A DNA stretch of 45,082 nt from Mycoplasma sp. CAG:472. GTDB taxonomy: Bacteria; Bacillota_I; Bacilli_A; RF39; UBA660. The notes under the pieces are model-generated. The model did not search any database. It saw nothing but the letters and a program-made list of their open reading frames with translations, and was not told the origin of the DNA. The stretch covers positions 20,563-65,644 of the forward strand of contig FR899409.1 of the NCBI GenBank assembly GCA_000437315.1. Direction: 5' to 3'. Positions 24,690 to 33,519 of the stretch are shown here, one piece after another. The translations under genes were made by a program, and so were the position numbers. Positions within the stretch are counted from its first letter, which is position 1; each line of letters begins with the position of its first letter.

Positions 24690-25571
24690 ATGAATTTTGA
24701 TGCTAATGTTTTAAATGTTGCTGTAGAAGATATAATTCCTAATCGATTTCAACCAAGATTAGTTTTTGATGATGCTTCTTTAAAGGATTTAGCAGAATCA
24801 ATAAAAGCTCACGGAATAATACAACCGCTTGTTTTAAGAAGATTAGGGGAAAGATATGAGATAATTGCTGGTGAAAGAAGATATAGAGCTGCAATGTTAG
24901 CAGGACTTTCTAGTGTTCCTGCAGTTATTGCTAAAATAGATGATAAAAGTGCCCAAGAAGTAGCAATTAGTGAAAATGTCCAAAGAAAAGAATTAAACCC
25001 AATTGAGGAAGCAAAATCTTATCAAGCATTACTAAATGAAGGATTTATGTCTAAAGAAGTTTTTGCTAAAAAATTAGGTATACCTGTATCAGTATTGGAG
25101 GCAAAACTTAAATTATTATATATGCCACAGGAAGTACAAGATGCTCTTTTAGCGGGTAAAATATCTGAAAGACACGCAAAAACCCTAATGAAAATAAAAG
25201 AAAGTAGCGATCAAGTAAAGTGGCTACATGAAATTATAGATAAAAGATTAAATGTTAAAGAGTTAGAAAATGAAATTGCTAAAGAATATGGTGATTTAAA
25301 TACTTCATTTAACATAGATATTGATAAATTAAAAAGTACTTCAACTGATATTAATGTGCCTCTTATACAGCCAATAAATCCTGTATCAAACACTAATGTA
25401 GGTCCAATTAATTTAGGAGAAAAAAGACAAAATAAGTTCTTTAATGACCTTGAGGATGAACAGGCTAATATGAGTACTGATGAAACTGCTAATCCATTTC
25501 AAAATTCTTATATGAGTTTTGAAAGTGATAAGGAAAGTATAGATAGTTTAGATTTTTTACCTCCAAACTAA
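24690..25571 (+). CDS. ParB/Noc-family CTPase DNA-binding protein
   Basis: A 293-residue ParB-fold protein. The N-terminal CTP-binding boxes are VEDIIPNRFQPRLVFD, then GERRYRAAMLAGL, then ENVQRKELNPIEEA; a helix-turn-helix domain follows at about residues 120-190, and a low-complexity linker leads to the C-terminus. ATG 24690 was chosen because GAAGGGG lies just upstream and the family N-terminus begins there. The place, one operon after rsmG and without a parA/soj gene, is that of noc in Bacillus. At the helix-turn-helix specificity sites it reads V, K, Y, R by my alignment (positions 173, 179, 184, 201 in Caulobacter ParB numbering), where parS readers have R, T, A, G and Noc has Q, K, K, R. 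It may thus be a Noc-like occlusion factor rather than the parS reader; the evidence does not settle this. Confidence 0.9.
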   Translation: MNFDANVLNVAVEDIIPNRFQPRLVFDDASLKDLAESIKAHGIIQPLVLRRLGERYEIIAGERRYRAAMLAGLSSVPAVIAKIDDKSAQEVAISENVQRKELNPIEEAKSYQALLNEGFMSKEVFAKKLGIPVSVLEAKLKLLYMPQEVQDALLAGKISERHAKTLMKIKESSDQVKWLHEIIDKRLNVKELENEIAKEYGDLNTSFNIDIDKLKSTSTDINVPLIQPINPVSNTNVGPINLGEKRQNKFFNDLEDEQANMSTDETANPFQNSYMSFESDKESIDSLDFLPPN

Positions 25572-27502
25572 CTATCTTTTTTTGTATCTATATAATATGG
25601 CTCACTACCTTTTAAATAGTAGAATATAGCCATATTTTTTTTATCATTTGTAGTTTGTCCATTAATAGCATTTAAAGGAAGTCCTACTACATTTTCCGGC
25701 ATCTCATACCAGTTATTTTTACTATCTTGTTGAATATAGGAAACTGTATTTGCCCAAACATTTTTAACTTCTCCTCCAAGTTTTAGTTCAATATTTGAAT
25801 TATCATCATAACCTGCCCATGTCATCATTAAAATATTTTTATTATAACCAACAGCCCAATAATCTGTGTCTGTTGTTCCAGTTTTAAAGGCATATTTTTG
25901 ATTTAATTTTTCTGCTATATTTAAAGCTGTAGGATAATTATAATCTATAAATGATGAATTTGTTGTACTTGTAAGAAGTTCATTTAAAATATATACAAAA
26001 TTTGGATTTAATACTAAATTATTAGTAGGCTCGTGAGAATATATAACATTTCCTTCCTTATCAAGTATTTTTTCTATAAAATATAAGTCTTTTTTATAAC
26101 CTAAAGAGGCAAAAGTTGTATAAGCGTTAGCAAAATCTAACATATTTAATTCACTTGTACCTAGTGCAAGAGATACTACGTTTTTTAATTTTTCTTTTAT
26201 ACCACATTTTTTAGCAGTGTTTATTAAAGTATCTACGCCTAAAAAAAGATTTGTTTTAACAGCATAAATATTATCTGAATATGCAAGAGCGGCAGCCATT
26301 GTTATTTCTTTATTACCATATAAGTTACCATAATTTTTTGGTGCATAAGTTTTTCCATCACTTAAATTAAAAGTTGTATATTGACTTAGAAAAGTTGATG
26401 ATGAAGTCATACCATTTTCCAAAGCACCATAATATAAAATTGGTTTCATTGTTGAACCTACTTGTCTTTTTGCACTTAATGCACGATTATATTCACTTTT
26501 TTTATAGTTTCTACCTCCGGAAAGAGCAAGAACTTTTCCAGTATTTGGATCAATAATAACCGAAGCCATTTCAAGTTTTTCATCCTTTATATTATTAAGA
26601 AGCTCTTCTTCCATCTTTTTTTGATAATCAAGATTTAAATTAGTATAAATTTTATATTTACCACTGTTAATCATTTTATCATCAAAACCAAGTTTATTTT
26701 TTAATTCAAAATAAACAGCATCTTCATAATAATCAAGCATCTGCAGGTTATTATCATTTTTTTTGCCATAAATTTCAATTTTATTTTTAAATAAGTTATT
26801 ATATTTTTCACTTGATAAAAGTCCATTATTTACCATTGTTAAGGCAACAACTTTAGCTCTTTGAATACTTTTATCATAGTCTGATACTGGGTTGTAATGA
26901 CTTGGACTTTTAGGAATACCCGCTAAAATAAGAGATTCCTCTAAAGTTAAATCTTTAGGTTTTTTATTAAAATAGTATGCTGATGCTTCAGCAATCCCAT
27001 AATTACCCAAACCAAAATTAATTGTATTTAAGTATGCCTCCAATATTTCGTTTTTATCGTAATGAACCTCTAAATTAAGTGTCATTAAGGCTTCTTTAAT
27101 TTTTCTATCCCAAGTTTTGTCAAAATCAAGATAAGCATTTTTAATATATTGTTGAGAAATTGTACTACCACCCTCAATTATTTTCTTGTTTTTCAAATTA
27201 TTAAATAATGCTTTTATAATTCTTAAATAATCAAATCCATTATGAACATAAAAATTTTTGTCCTCAACTGAAACAACAGCATCTTTTAAATTTTGTGATA
27301 TTTTATTAATATTAGTCCATCTATTATTTTTATTACCCTCATAGAAAACATTTTCATCTATATCATATAATTCATAAGTATGGTAAGAATTTAACTGAAG
27401 TTTTGGGGAAAAGTATGAATAAGAATATAGCCCAATTATTATAATAATTATTGATAAAAAAGAAAATAAAAATATTTTGTATATAAAATTTAATATACGC
27501 AA
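25568..27502 (-). CDS. Class A penicillin-binding protein (glycosyltransferase/transpeptidase)
   Basis: Bifunctional peptidoglycan synthase, 644 residues. An N-terminal membrane anchor (about 8-30) is followed by the GT51 domain with EDKNFYVHNGFD and GGSTISQQYIKNA, then the transpeptidase with catalytic STMK (VGSTMKPI), SDN (YSDNIYAVKT) and KTGT (FKTGTTDTDYW). All catalytic motifs are intact, so it polymerises glycan and cross-links it. The start is TTG with GGGTG 7 bp upstream. It converges on the parB/noc-family gene with a 4-bp overlap of coding ends and is transcribed against replication fork movement. Confidence 0.95.
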   Translation of the reverse strand: MRILNFIYKIFLFSFLSIIIIIIGLYSYSYFSPKLQLNSYHTYELYDIDENVFYEGNKNNRWTNINKISQNLKDAVVSVEDKNFYVHNGFDYLRIIKALFNNLKNKKIIEGGSTISQQYIKNAYLDFDKTWDRKIKEALMTLNLEVHYDKNEILEAYLNTINFGLGNYGIAEASAYYFNKKPKDLTLEESLILAGIPKSPSHYNPVSDYDKSIQRAKVVALTMVNNGLLSSEKYNNLFKNKIEIYGKKNDNNLQMLDYYEDAVYFELKNKLGFDDKMINSGKYKIYTNLNLDYQKKMEEELLNNIKDEKLEMASVIIDPNTGKVLALSGGRNYKKSEYNRALSAKRQVGSTMKPILYYGALENGMTSSSTFLSQYTTFNLSDGKTYAPKNYGNLYGNKEITMAAALAYSDNIYAVKTNLFLGVDTLINTAKKCGIKEKLKNVVSLALGTSELNMLDFANAYTTFASLGYKKDLYFIEKILDKEGNVIYSHEPTNNLVLNPNFVYILNELLTSTTNSSFIDYNYPTALNIAEKLNQKYAFKTGTTDTDYWAVGYNKNILMMTWAGYDDNSNIELKLGGEVKNVWANTVSYIQQDSKNNWYEMPENVVGLPLNAINGQTTNDKKNMAIFYYLKGSEPYYIDTKKDS

Positions 27503-27568
27503 CTTTATTCACCCTTATTTAGTATCGTAAAAAAATTAAAAAATATGAGTGCATTTTTAGATATAGTA

Positions 27569-27577
27569 TGCTATAAT
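27569..27577 (+). promoter_or_regulatory. Extended -10 promoter for argS operon
   Basis: TGC directly precedes a perfect TATAAT (27572-27577), 41 bp before argS; the -35 region is poor. Confidence 0.6.
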
Positions 27578-27618
27578 GTTGTAGAAAAAACGAGAAAGAC
27601 CGGGAAAGGTGGTAAAAA

Positions 27619-29229
27619 ATGAAAGAAAAATTAATTAAATTAATTACTGATGCACTAAATACTTTAGGTATTTCTGAGGACAATATTTCACTAGAAATTC
27701 CTAAGAATAAAGATAATGGTGATTATAGTACAAATATAGCATTAAAAAATGCTAAAAAGATTAATAAGAGTCCAATGGAACTTGCAAATAGTCTTAAAGA
27801 TTTAATTCATAGTGAATTTATCGAAGAAGTTAATGTTGCTATGCCAGGATTTATTAATTTTAAATTAAAAAAAGATTACTTATATGAAAATTTAAATAAT
27901 GTTTTGACTTTAAAAGGTGATTATGGAAGACAATCATTTGGTAATAATGAAAAAGTTAATATTGAATTTGTATCTGCAAACCCAACAGGTATACTTCATA
28001 TGGGTAATGCAAGAGGTGGTGCTTATGGTGATTCTCTTGCTAGAATTATGTCTTTCTGTGGATACGATGTTACAAAAGAATATTATTTAAATGATGCTGG
28101 TAATCAAATTAATAAATTAGCAAACTCAGTTTACAGTAGATATTTAACATTATGTGGTATTGAAAATGAATTTCCTGAAAATGGCTATCCAGGAAAAGAA
28201 ATTTATGATATTGCTGAAAAATTATATAGTGAATATAAGGATAAATATGTAAATAATGATTTTAATTTTATAAAAGAATTTTCTACTAAATATTTAACTG
28301 ATATTATTTTTGAACATTTAAAAGAATATAGAATAAACTATGATGTAATAACTTCAGAGAAATCTATATATCAAAAATATAATTTTGAAGATGTTATAAA
28401 TAAAATGAGAGATAATGGTTATATTTATGAAAAAGATGGTGCTATTTGGTTTAAAAGTAGTGCAATATATGATGACCAAGATCATGTTTTAATTAAAAGT
28501 GATGGTACAAATACTTATTTACTTCCGGATATTTTATATCACGAAGATAAAATTAAAAGGGGATTTACTCAAATAATTGATGTACTTGGAACAGATCATC
28601 ATGGTTATGTAGCAAGACTTAAGGGAGCTATTAAAGCACTTGGATTAAACGATAATTATATTGATATTAAACTTTTACAATTAGTAAGAATCATTCAAAA
28701 TCACGAAGTTGTTACTATGCATAAAAGAACAGGTAAAGTTATTACTTTAAAAGATTTAATTGATGATACGTCAGTTAATGCAGTAAGATTTTACTTTTCT
28801 AAATATTCCCTTGATACTCAAATGGATTTTGATATTGATTTAGCAAGATCTAGTTCAAATGATAATCAGGTATATTATATTTGTTATGCATATGCAAGAA
28901 TATGTTCTATATTAAATAAATATAATAAAGAAGTTAGTAAATTAGATGATTATAATTACATAACAGGTGATAGTGCTCAAAAATTACTTACATTTATATA
29001 TAAGTTCCCAGATGTAGTTAAAAGTGCTGCACTTAAGAAAACACCACATATACTAGCAAATTATAGTTATGAACTATCATCACTATTTCATAATTTTTAT
29101 GAAACAAATAAGATTATTACTGAAAATGATGAGCAAACTAAAGAGAATATCTGTTTAATAAAAGCAGTTAAAATTACTTTATTTAATGCTTTAAATTTAA
29201 TAGGCGTAGTGCCAGAAGAGAGGATGTAA
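27619..29229 (+). CDS. argS: Arginyl-tRNA synthetase
   Basis: Class I synthetase, 536 residues. N-terminal Arg-specific tRNA-binding domain, then FVSANPTGILHMGNARGG (HMGN is the HIGH motif), DVLGTDHHGYVARLKG, and the MHKRTGKVITLKDLIDD region in place of KMSKS, which ArgRS commonly lacks. The C-terminal anticodon-binding domain ends LFNALNLIGVVPEERM, the usual ArgRS terminus. AAAGGTGG precedes the ATG. It starts the argS-rpoE-prfA-prmC unit. Confidence 0.97.
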   Translation: MKEKLIKLITDALNTLGISEDNISLEIPKNKDNGDYSTNIALKNAKKINKSPMELANSLKDLIHSEFIEEVNVAMPGFINFKLKKDYLYENLNNVLTLKGDYGRQSFGNNEKVNIEFVSANPTGILHMGNARGGAYGDSLARIMSFCGYDVTKEYYLNDAGNQINKLANSVYSRYLTLCGIENEFPENGYPGKEIYDIAEKLYSEYKDKYVNNDFNFIKEFSTKYLTDIIFEHLKEYRINYDVITSEKSIYQKYNFEDVINKMRDNGYIYEKDGAIWFKSSAIYDDQDHVLIKSDGTNTYLLPDILYHEDKIKRGFTQIIDVLGTDHHGYVARLKGAIKALGLNDNYIDIKLLQLVRIIQNHEVVTMHKRTGKVITLKDLIDDTSVNAVRFYFSKYSLDTQMDFDIDLARSSSNDNQVYYICYAYARICSILNKYNKEVSKLDDYNYITGDSAQKLLTFIYKFPDVVKSAALKKTPHILANYSYELSSLFHNFYETNKIITENDEQTKENICLIKAVKITLFNALNLIGVVPEERM

Positions 29230-29230
29230 A

Positions 29231-29671
29231 ATGAAAAATTTAACAGATGAAGAAATTGAAAATTTAAGTTATGAAGAACTTGCAAAAATGATACTTGAAA
29301 ATAAAAAAGGTAAAATGAAAATAATTGATATTTTCAAGAAAATATGTGAGTTAAAACATTTAACAGATAAGGACTTCGAAGATAAAATAGCTGATTTCTA
29401 TGAACTTATTTCTACGAATAAAGAATTTATAGTATTAGAAAAAGGATTTTGTGATTTAAGAATTAATCATACTCCAAAAGTAATAATAGATGATGAAGAA
29501 TCTTCAGAAGATGGTTATGAAGAAGATGAAGAAGAAAATGATGATTTAGAGGATGAAGAAAACGATGATATTTTCTATGATGGTTCCTCTGAAGAAGATG
29601 ATGTTACAGAAACAGATGATGAATTATCTGATTTTGTAGTAGTGGATGAAGACGAAGAAAATAATATATAA
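29231..29671 (+). CDS. rpoE: RNA polymerase delta subunit
   Basis: Gram-positive-specific RNA polymerase subunit that aids recycling and promoter selectivity. The 146-residue protein has the two typical parts: a HARE-type winged-helix domain (about 1-85, MKNLTDEEIENLSYEELAKM...) and an extremely acidic, unstructured Asp/Glu tail (about 92-146). It starts 1 bp after argS, which is its usual neighbour in Bacillus. Confidence 0.93.
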   Translation: MKNLTDEEIENLSYEELAKMILENKKGKMKIIDIFKKICELKHLTDKDFEDKIADFYELISTNKEFIVLEKGFCDLRINHTPKVIIDDEESSEDGYEEDEEENDDLEDEENDDIFYDGSSEEDDVTETDDELSDFVVVDEDEENNI

Positions 29672-29686
29672 AAAGAAGGTGAAAAT

Positions 29687-30745
29687 ATGATAGATAGATT
29701 AAATGCAATGCTTGAAAAGTATGATGAACTATCAAATAAATTAACTAGTGAAGAAGTATTAAATAACTATGAATTATTAAAAAATATTTCTAAAGAGAAA
29801 AGTGATTTAGAGGAAACTGTAGATACTTATAAAGAATATAAAAAAGTAATCGATGACATTGAAAATACTAAAGAAATGCTTAATGATCCCGATTTAAAAG
29901 ATATTGCAAGTGAAGAACTTACTTCTTTAGAAAATAGAAAAGAAGAGTTAAATAAAAAATTAGAAATACTTTTAGTACCAAAGGATGAAAATGATGGTAA
30001 AGATGTAATTATGGAAATTCGTGGTGCTGCAGGTGGCGATGAAGCAAATATTTTTGCAGGAGATCTATTTAGAATGTATTCTTACTATGCCGAAAAAAAC
30101 GGTTGGAAAATTGAAGTTTTACACTGCATCGAAGGCACAAGTGGAGGTTTTTCACAGATTGAATATATAGTTAAGGGAAAAGATGTTTATTCAAAATTAA
30201 AGTATGAAAGTGGATCTCATAGAGTTCAAAGAGTTCCTGAAACTGAAAATCAAGGTAGAGTTCATACTTCGACTGCTACAGTACTTGTAATGCCAAAATA
30301 TGATAATGTTAGTATTAATATTAATGAAAATGATTTAAAAATTGATGTATATCATTCATCAGGTGCTGGAGGACAAAGTGTAAACACAAGTAATTCTGCA
30401 GTTAGAATTACTCATGTTCCTACTGGGGTTGTTGTAACTTGCCAAGAGGAAAGAAGCCAGTTAAAAAATAAAGAAAGAGCAATGGAACTTTTAAAAATTA
30501 AGATTAATTCCGCTTTAGAGGATGAAAAGAATAGTAAAGAACAATCTGAAAGAAAAAGTAAAATTGGTACTGGAGACCGTAGTGAAAAGATTAGAACATA
30601 TAATTACCCACAAAATCGTGTTACAGACCATCGTATAAATTTTTCAATTATGGAACTAGATAGAGTAATGGATGGCTATTTAGATCCTATTATCGAAGCC
30701 TTAATTAATGAAGATATGAGGTTAAAACTCGAAGGTTTAAAATAA
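29687..30745 (+). CDS. prfA: Peptide chain release factor 1
   Basis: Terminates translation at UAA and UAG. 352 residues. The GGQ loop is SSGAGGQSVNTSNSAVRITH and the N-terminal coiled coil begins MIDRLNAMLEKYDEL. The stop-codon reading PET tripeptide is visible in VQRVPETENQGRVHTS. GAAGGTG precedes the ATG. Its stop directly abuts prmC, whose product methylates the GGQ glutamine. Confidence 0.98.
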   Translation: MIDRLNAMLEKYDELSNKLTSEEVLNNYELLKNISKEKSDLEETVDTYKEYKKVIDDIENTKEMLNDPDLKDIASEELTSLENRKEELNKKLEILLVPKDENDGKDVIMEIRGAAGGDEANIFAGDLFRMYSYYAEKNGWKIEVLHCIEGTSGGFSQIEYIVKGKDVYSKLKYESGSHRVQRVPETENQGRVHTSTATVLVMPKYDNVSININENDLKIDVYHSSGAGGQSVNTSNSAVRITHVPTGVVVTCQEERSQLKNKERAMELLKIKINSALEDEKNSKEQSERKSKIGTGDRSEKIRTYNYPQNRVTDHRINFSIMELDRVMDGYLDPIIEALINEDMRLKLEGLK

Positions 30746-31468
30746 ATGGTAAGTGATTTTGATAAGTCTTTAGTGGAAAAATATATTCCAGTTAATAAAC
30801 AAAGAAAAGCCTTAAAAAAATTAGAAAAAAACTATCCAATTCAATATTTAGTTGGTGATGTAGATTTTTACGGATGTAAGATTTTAGTTAATAAAAATGT
30901 TTTAATACCTAGATTTGAAACTGAATCTTTAGTGGACAAATTACTTAGTTATATAAAAAAATATAATTTTACAAATCCTAAAATAATTGATATGGGAACA
31001 GGTTCTGGATGTATCAGTATTTTTCTAAAAAAAAATATTGATTGTGACGTATTAGCAATAGATAAAAGTTTAAAAGCCTTAAAAGTTGCTAAGAAAAATG
31101 CTAAATTAAATAATACTGATATTACTTTTAAACATATATCAATAGAAAAATTTAAAAGTACTGAAAAATTTGATATTTTAGTATCAAATCCTCCTTATAT
31201 TGACATTAATGATGAAGTAGATATAAAAACTAAATATGAACCTCAAATGGCTTTATTTGCCCCTAAAAAAGGATTATATTTTTATGAAGTTATTTTAAAT
31301 AATGCAAAAAGTTATTTAAATGATAAAAATATTATTGCCTTTGAAATTGGTTATAATGAGGGAAAACAAATAATTAAGATAGCAAAAGAAAAATTTCCTA
31401 ATGCTGATATTTATTTAGAAAAAGATTTAGATAATAAAGATAGATTTATATTTATAGTGAATAAATAA
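30746..31468 (+). CDS. prmC: Release factor glutamine methyltransferase PrmC
   Basis: SAM-dependent methyltransferase that modifies Gln in the GGQ loop of release factors, 240 residues. Motifs: the PrmC-type NVLIPRFETESLVD, SAM-binding IIDMGTGSGCISIFL, and active site VSNPPYID. The start ATG follows the prfA stop with no gap, so translation is coupled. The N-terminal helical domain is shorter than in E. coli PrmC. Confidence 0.95.
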   Translation: MVSDFDKSLVEKYIPVNKQRKALKKLEKNYPIQYLVGDVDFYGCKILVNKNVLIPRFETESLVDKLLSYIKKYNFTNPKIIDMGTGSGCISIFLKKNIDCDVLAIDKSLKALKVAKKNAKLNNTDITFKHISIEKFKSTEKFDILVSNPPYIDINDEVDIKTKYEPQMALFAPKKGLYFYEVILNNAKSYLNDKNIIAFEIGYNEGKQIIKIAKEKFPNADIYLEKDLDNKDRFIFIVNK

Positions 31469-31481
31469 TCTATCTTTTTTT
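31436..31481 (+). terminator. Probable terminator after prmC
   Basis: AAAGATAGATT (31436-31446) pairs with AATCTATCTTT (31467-31477) and the descending arm merges into seven T. The 20-nt loop is long, and the prmC stop lies in it. Confidence 0.6.
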
Positions 31482-31502
31482 CATAATTAAATTGGTGAAC
31501 AA

Positions 31503-32009
31503 ATGAAAAAGATTATTATATGTTTATTTGTAATAGTAGTTTTTATGTTATCTTTTACAAAAGAAAATGTTATAATACCCAAGGAAAGTATTAGGTATAG
31601 GATTGTAGCAAATAGTAATAACGAAATAGATCAGTATAATAAACTTAAAGCAAATGAAGTAATATTTCCAATAATAAATGATATAATGAACAATTCTAAT
31701 AATATAGTAGAGGCTAGAAAAAATATAAATAAAAATATTCCTCTTATTGAAAATAGTTTAAATGATTTAAATATTAAGTATAAAGTATCTTTTGGCCAAA
31801 ATTATTTTCCAACAAAAACATATTTAAATAATACATATAGTGAAGGTAATTATGAATCATTAGTTATTTATTTGGATGAGGCTAGAGGAGATAATTTTTG
31901 GTGTGTTATGTTTCCACCGTTATGTTTAATTGATATTAATAGAGAAAATTTAGATAAAGTAGTTTATAAATCTTATGCAAAAGAAATCATAAATAGATAT
32001 TCAAAATAA
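31503..32009 (+). CDS. spoIIR: Stage II sporulation protein R
   Basis: Secreted forespore signalling protein which in Bacillus activates SpoIIGA to process pro-sigma-E. 168 residues, with an N-terminal hydrophobic signal segment (about 4-20). Diagnostic motifs are IRYRIVANSNNEIDQYNKLK and FWCVMFPPLCLIDI, both conserved in SpoIIR. Position after prfA-prmC and before mntP matches the Bacillus order (prfA-prmC-...-spoIIR-...-mntP). Confidence 0.92.
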   Translation: MKKIIICLFVIVVFMLSFTKENVIIPKESIRYRIVANSNNEIDQYNKLKANEVIFPIINDIMNNSNNIVEARKNINKNIPLIENSLNDLNIKYKVSFGQNYFPTKTYLNNTYSEGNYESLVIYLDEARGDNFWCVMFPPLCLIDINRENLDKVVYKSYAKEIINRYSK

Positions 32010-32021
32010 TATAATTGAAGT

Positions 32022-32549
32022 ATGAAAATATTATCAATAATATTAATCGCAGTTTCTTTATCAATGGACACTTTTTCTCTAGCATTATCTGTAGGAACAT
32101 CTCTAACTAAAAGAAAAGATATACTATTTTTATCTTCTTTAGTTGGTGTGTTTCATTTTTTTATGCCACTTTTAGGAAATGCATTTGGTAATGAAATAAA
32201 ACAAATTTTCAACATAAATCCTAATTTATTATTATTTTATCTATTTATGTTTATAGCAATTGAAATGGTAATTGACTTATTTAGTAAAAGCGAAAAAGCA
32301 TTTTCTTTATCACTTTGGCAAGCAATTTTATTTGCTTTTTCAGTTAGTTTAGATAGCTTTACTATTGGAATTGGTCTTAAAAGTATTACAAATGATATTA
32401 TTTTTGCATCATTTATATTTATGATAATATCAGCATTTTTTACTTATTTAGGTTTAAAAATAGGCGTTTATTCTTTTAAAAAGATGGGAGAAATTTCAAA
32501 AATTATTGGTATATTAATAATTTTATTTTTAGCATTTAAAAATTTATAA
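32022..32549 (+). CDS. mntP: Manganese efflux pump MntP
   Basis: A 175-residue membrane protein with six predicted membrane segments. The two family half-repeats are seen as SLSMDTFSLALSVG near residue 12 and FSVSLDSFTIGIGL near residue 108, each with the intramembrane Asp. Family members export Mn(II). No space exists upstream for a yybP-ykoY manganese riboswitch (12 bp from spoIIR), so it is likely co-transcribed with spoIIR. Confidence 0.92.
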   Translation: MKILSIILIAVSLSMDTFSLALSVGTSLTKRKDILFLSSLVGVFHFFMPLLGNAFGNEIKQIFNINPNLLLFYLFMFIAIEMVIDLFSKSEKAFSLSLWQAILFAFSVSLDSFTIGIGLKSITNDIIFASFIFMIISAFFTYLGLKIGVYSFKKMGEISKIIGILIILFLAFKNL

Positions 32550-32553
32550 CTAA

Positions 32554-32591
32554 AAAAATGAAAATCTAAGTATTATAAGACTTTCATTTTT
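32554..32591. terminator. Bidirectional terminator between convergent genes
   Basis: Arms 32554-32567 and 32578-32591 pair at 13 of 14 positions around a 10-nt loop, with A-rich and T-rich flanks, so it can serve mntP (plus) and the MazG-like gene (minus). Confidence 0.78.
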
Positions 32592-32602
32592 GTTGTTTAT
32601 TA

Positions 32603-33427
32603 TTATCTAGATTTGCTCATTTCAGCAATTGCTTCTTGTAATTTAGGATGTGGGTTTTCCCAACCATCCGGTTTAATCACTTTACCTATTTCATTGTAAT
32701 GTGGTTTACCATCTGTCCATAGTTTGCTCATGTTTGCATGTTGTACGATATCAAATAATACACCAGGATGAACTCCCATTTCTACTAAAGTGCCTAAAGC
32801 AAAATAAATTGTATCTATCATTGCATCTGCTTGTTCAACGATATCTTCAGCTTTAACAGCATCAAGAAATTCATTTATTTCTTCGAGTATCCAAGCATAT
32901 CTTTTCTTAGCTCTATCACTTGTCATTGAAACTGGTACATCAGAATGTGGATGCCCAAATGCAGTATGAAAATTCTTAACTTCTTCATATTGATAATCGA
33001 TCATGTAATCTTCTTTTGTTTTATCAATTGTTAAACCATTTTTCATTAAATTTACTGCTTCTTGTAATTTAGGATGTGGGTTTTCCCAACCATTTGGTTT
33101 AATTACTTTACCCATTTCATTGTAATGTGGTTTACCATCTGCCCATAGTTTGCTCATATTTGCATGTTGCACAATTCTAAATAATTCATCTGGTTGAACT
33201 CCCATTTCTACTAAAGTGCCTAAAGCAAAATAAATTGTATCTATCATTGCATCTGCTTGTTCAACGATATCTTCAGCTTTAACAGCATCAAGAAATTCAT
33301 TTATTTCTTCAAGTATCCAAGCATATCTTTTCTTAGCCCTATCACTTGTCATTGAAACTGGTACATCAGAATACGGATGTCCAAATGCAGTATGAAATTC
33401 TTTTACTTCTAAAAATTCTTTGTTCAT
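32603..33427 (-). CDS. Tandem-duplicated MazG-like nucleotide pyrophosphohydrolase
   Basis: A 274-residue protein made of two near-identical copies of one all-alpha NTP pyrophosphohydrolase domain (repeat period 142 residues). Each copy has the Mg-binding pattern EEINEF and EQADAMIDTIYF, the family signature of MazG-like/phosphoribosyl-ATP pyrophosphohydrolase-like enzymes, and a conserved C-terminal SKLW.DGKPHYNE.GKVIKP.GWENPHPKL. This enzyme class cleaves NTPs to NMP and pyrophosphate; the substrate here is unknown. The ATG at 33427 has GGGAGG 8 bp upstream and is preferred over an in-frame TTG 6 bp before it. It is opposite in direction to the fork and has its own promoter. Confidence 0.8.
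   Translation of the reverse strand: MNKEFLEVKEFHTAFGHPYSDVPVSMTSDRAKKRYAWILEEINEFLDAVKAEDIVEQADAMIDTIYFALGTLVEMGVQPDELFRIVQHANMSKLWADGKPHYNEMGKVIKPNGWENPHPKLQEAVNLMKNGLTIDKTKEDYMIDYQYEEVKNFHTAFGHPHSDVPVSMTSDRAKKRYAWILEEINEFLDAVKAEDIVEQADAMIDTIYFALGTLVEMGVHPGVLFDIVQHANMSKLWTDGKPHYNEIGKVIKPDGWENPHPKLQEAIAEMSKSR
32631..33416 (-). repeat. 426-bp in-frame tandem duplication within the MazG-like gene
   Basis: The unit at about 32631-32990 recurs at 33057-33416, offset 426 bp. More than 100 bp in the middle (the stretch coding the Mg-binding helices) is identical, while the flanks show scattered changes. Confidence 0.9.
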
Positions 33428-33456
33428 TTTCAAAACCTCCCTTAAATAACGATTTT

Positions 33457-33485
33457 ATTATATAATAAATAGTTAAATTATACAA
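33457..33485 (-). promoter_or_regulatory. Promoter for the MazG-like gene
   Basis: On the minus strand TTGTAT (33485-33480), 17-bp spacer, TATAAT (33462-33457), 29 bp before the chosen start. Confidence 0.68.
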
Positions 33486-33519
33486 GAAAAAATAAAAATA
33501 ATCGCTTATCTTCCTTTTT

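Noticed and set aside
32010..32021. Manganese riboswitch upstream of mntP
   Set aside because: Only 12 bp separate spoIIR and mntP, too short for a riboswitch.
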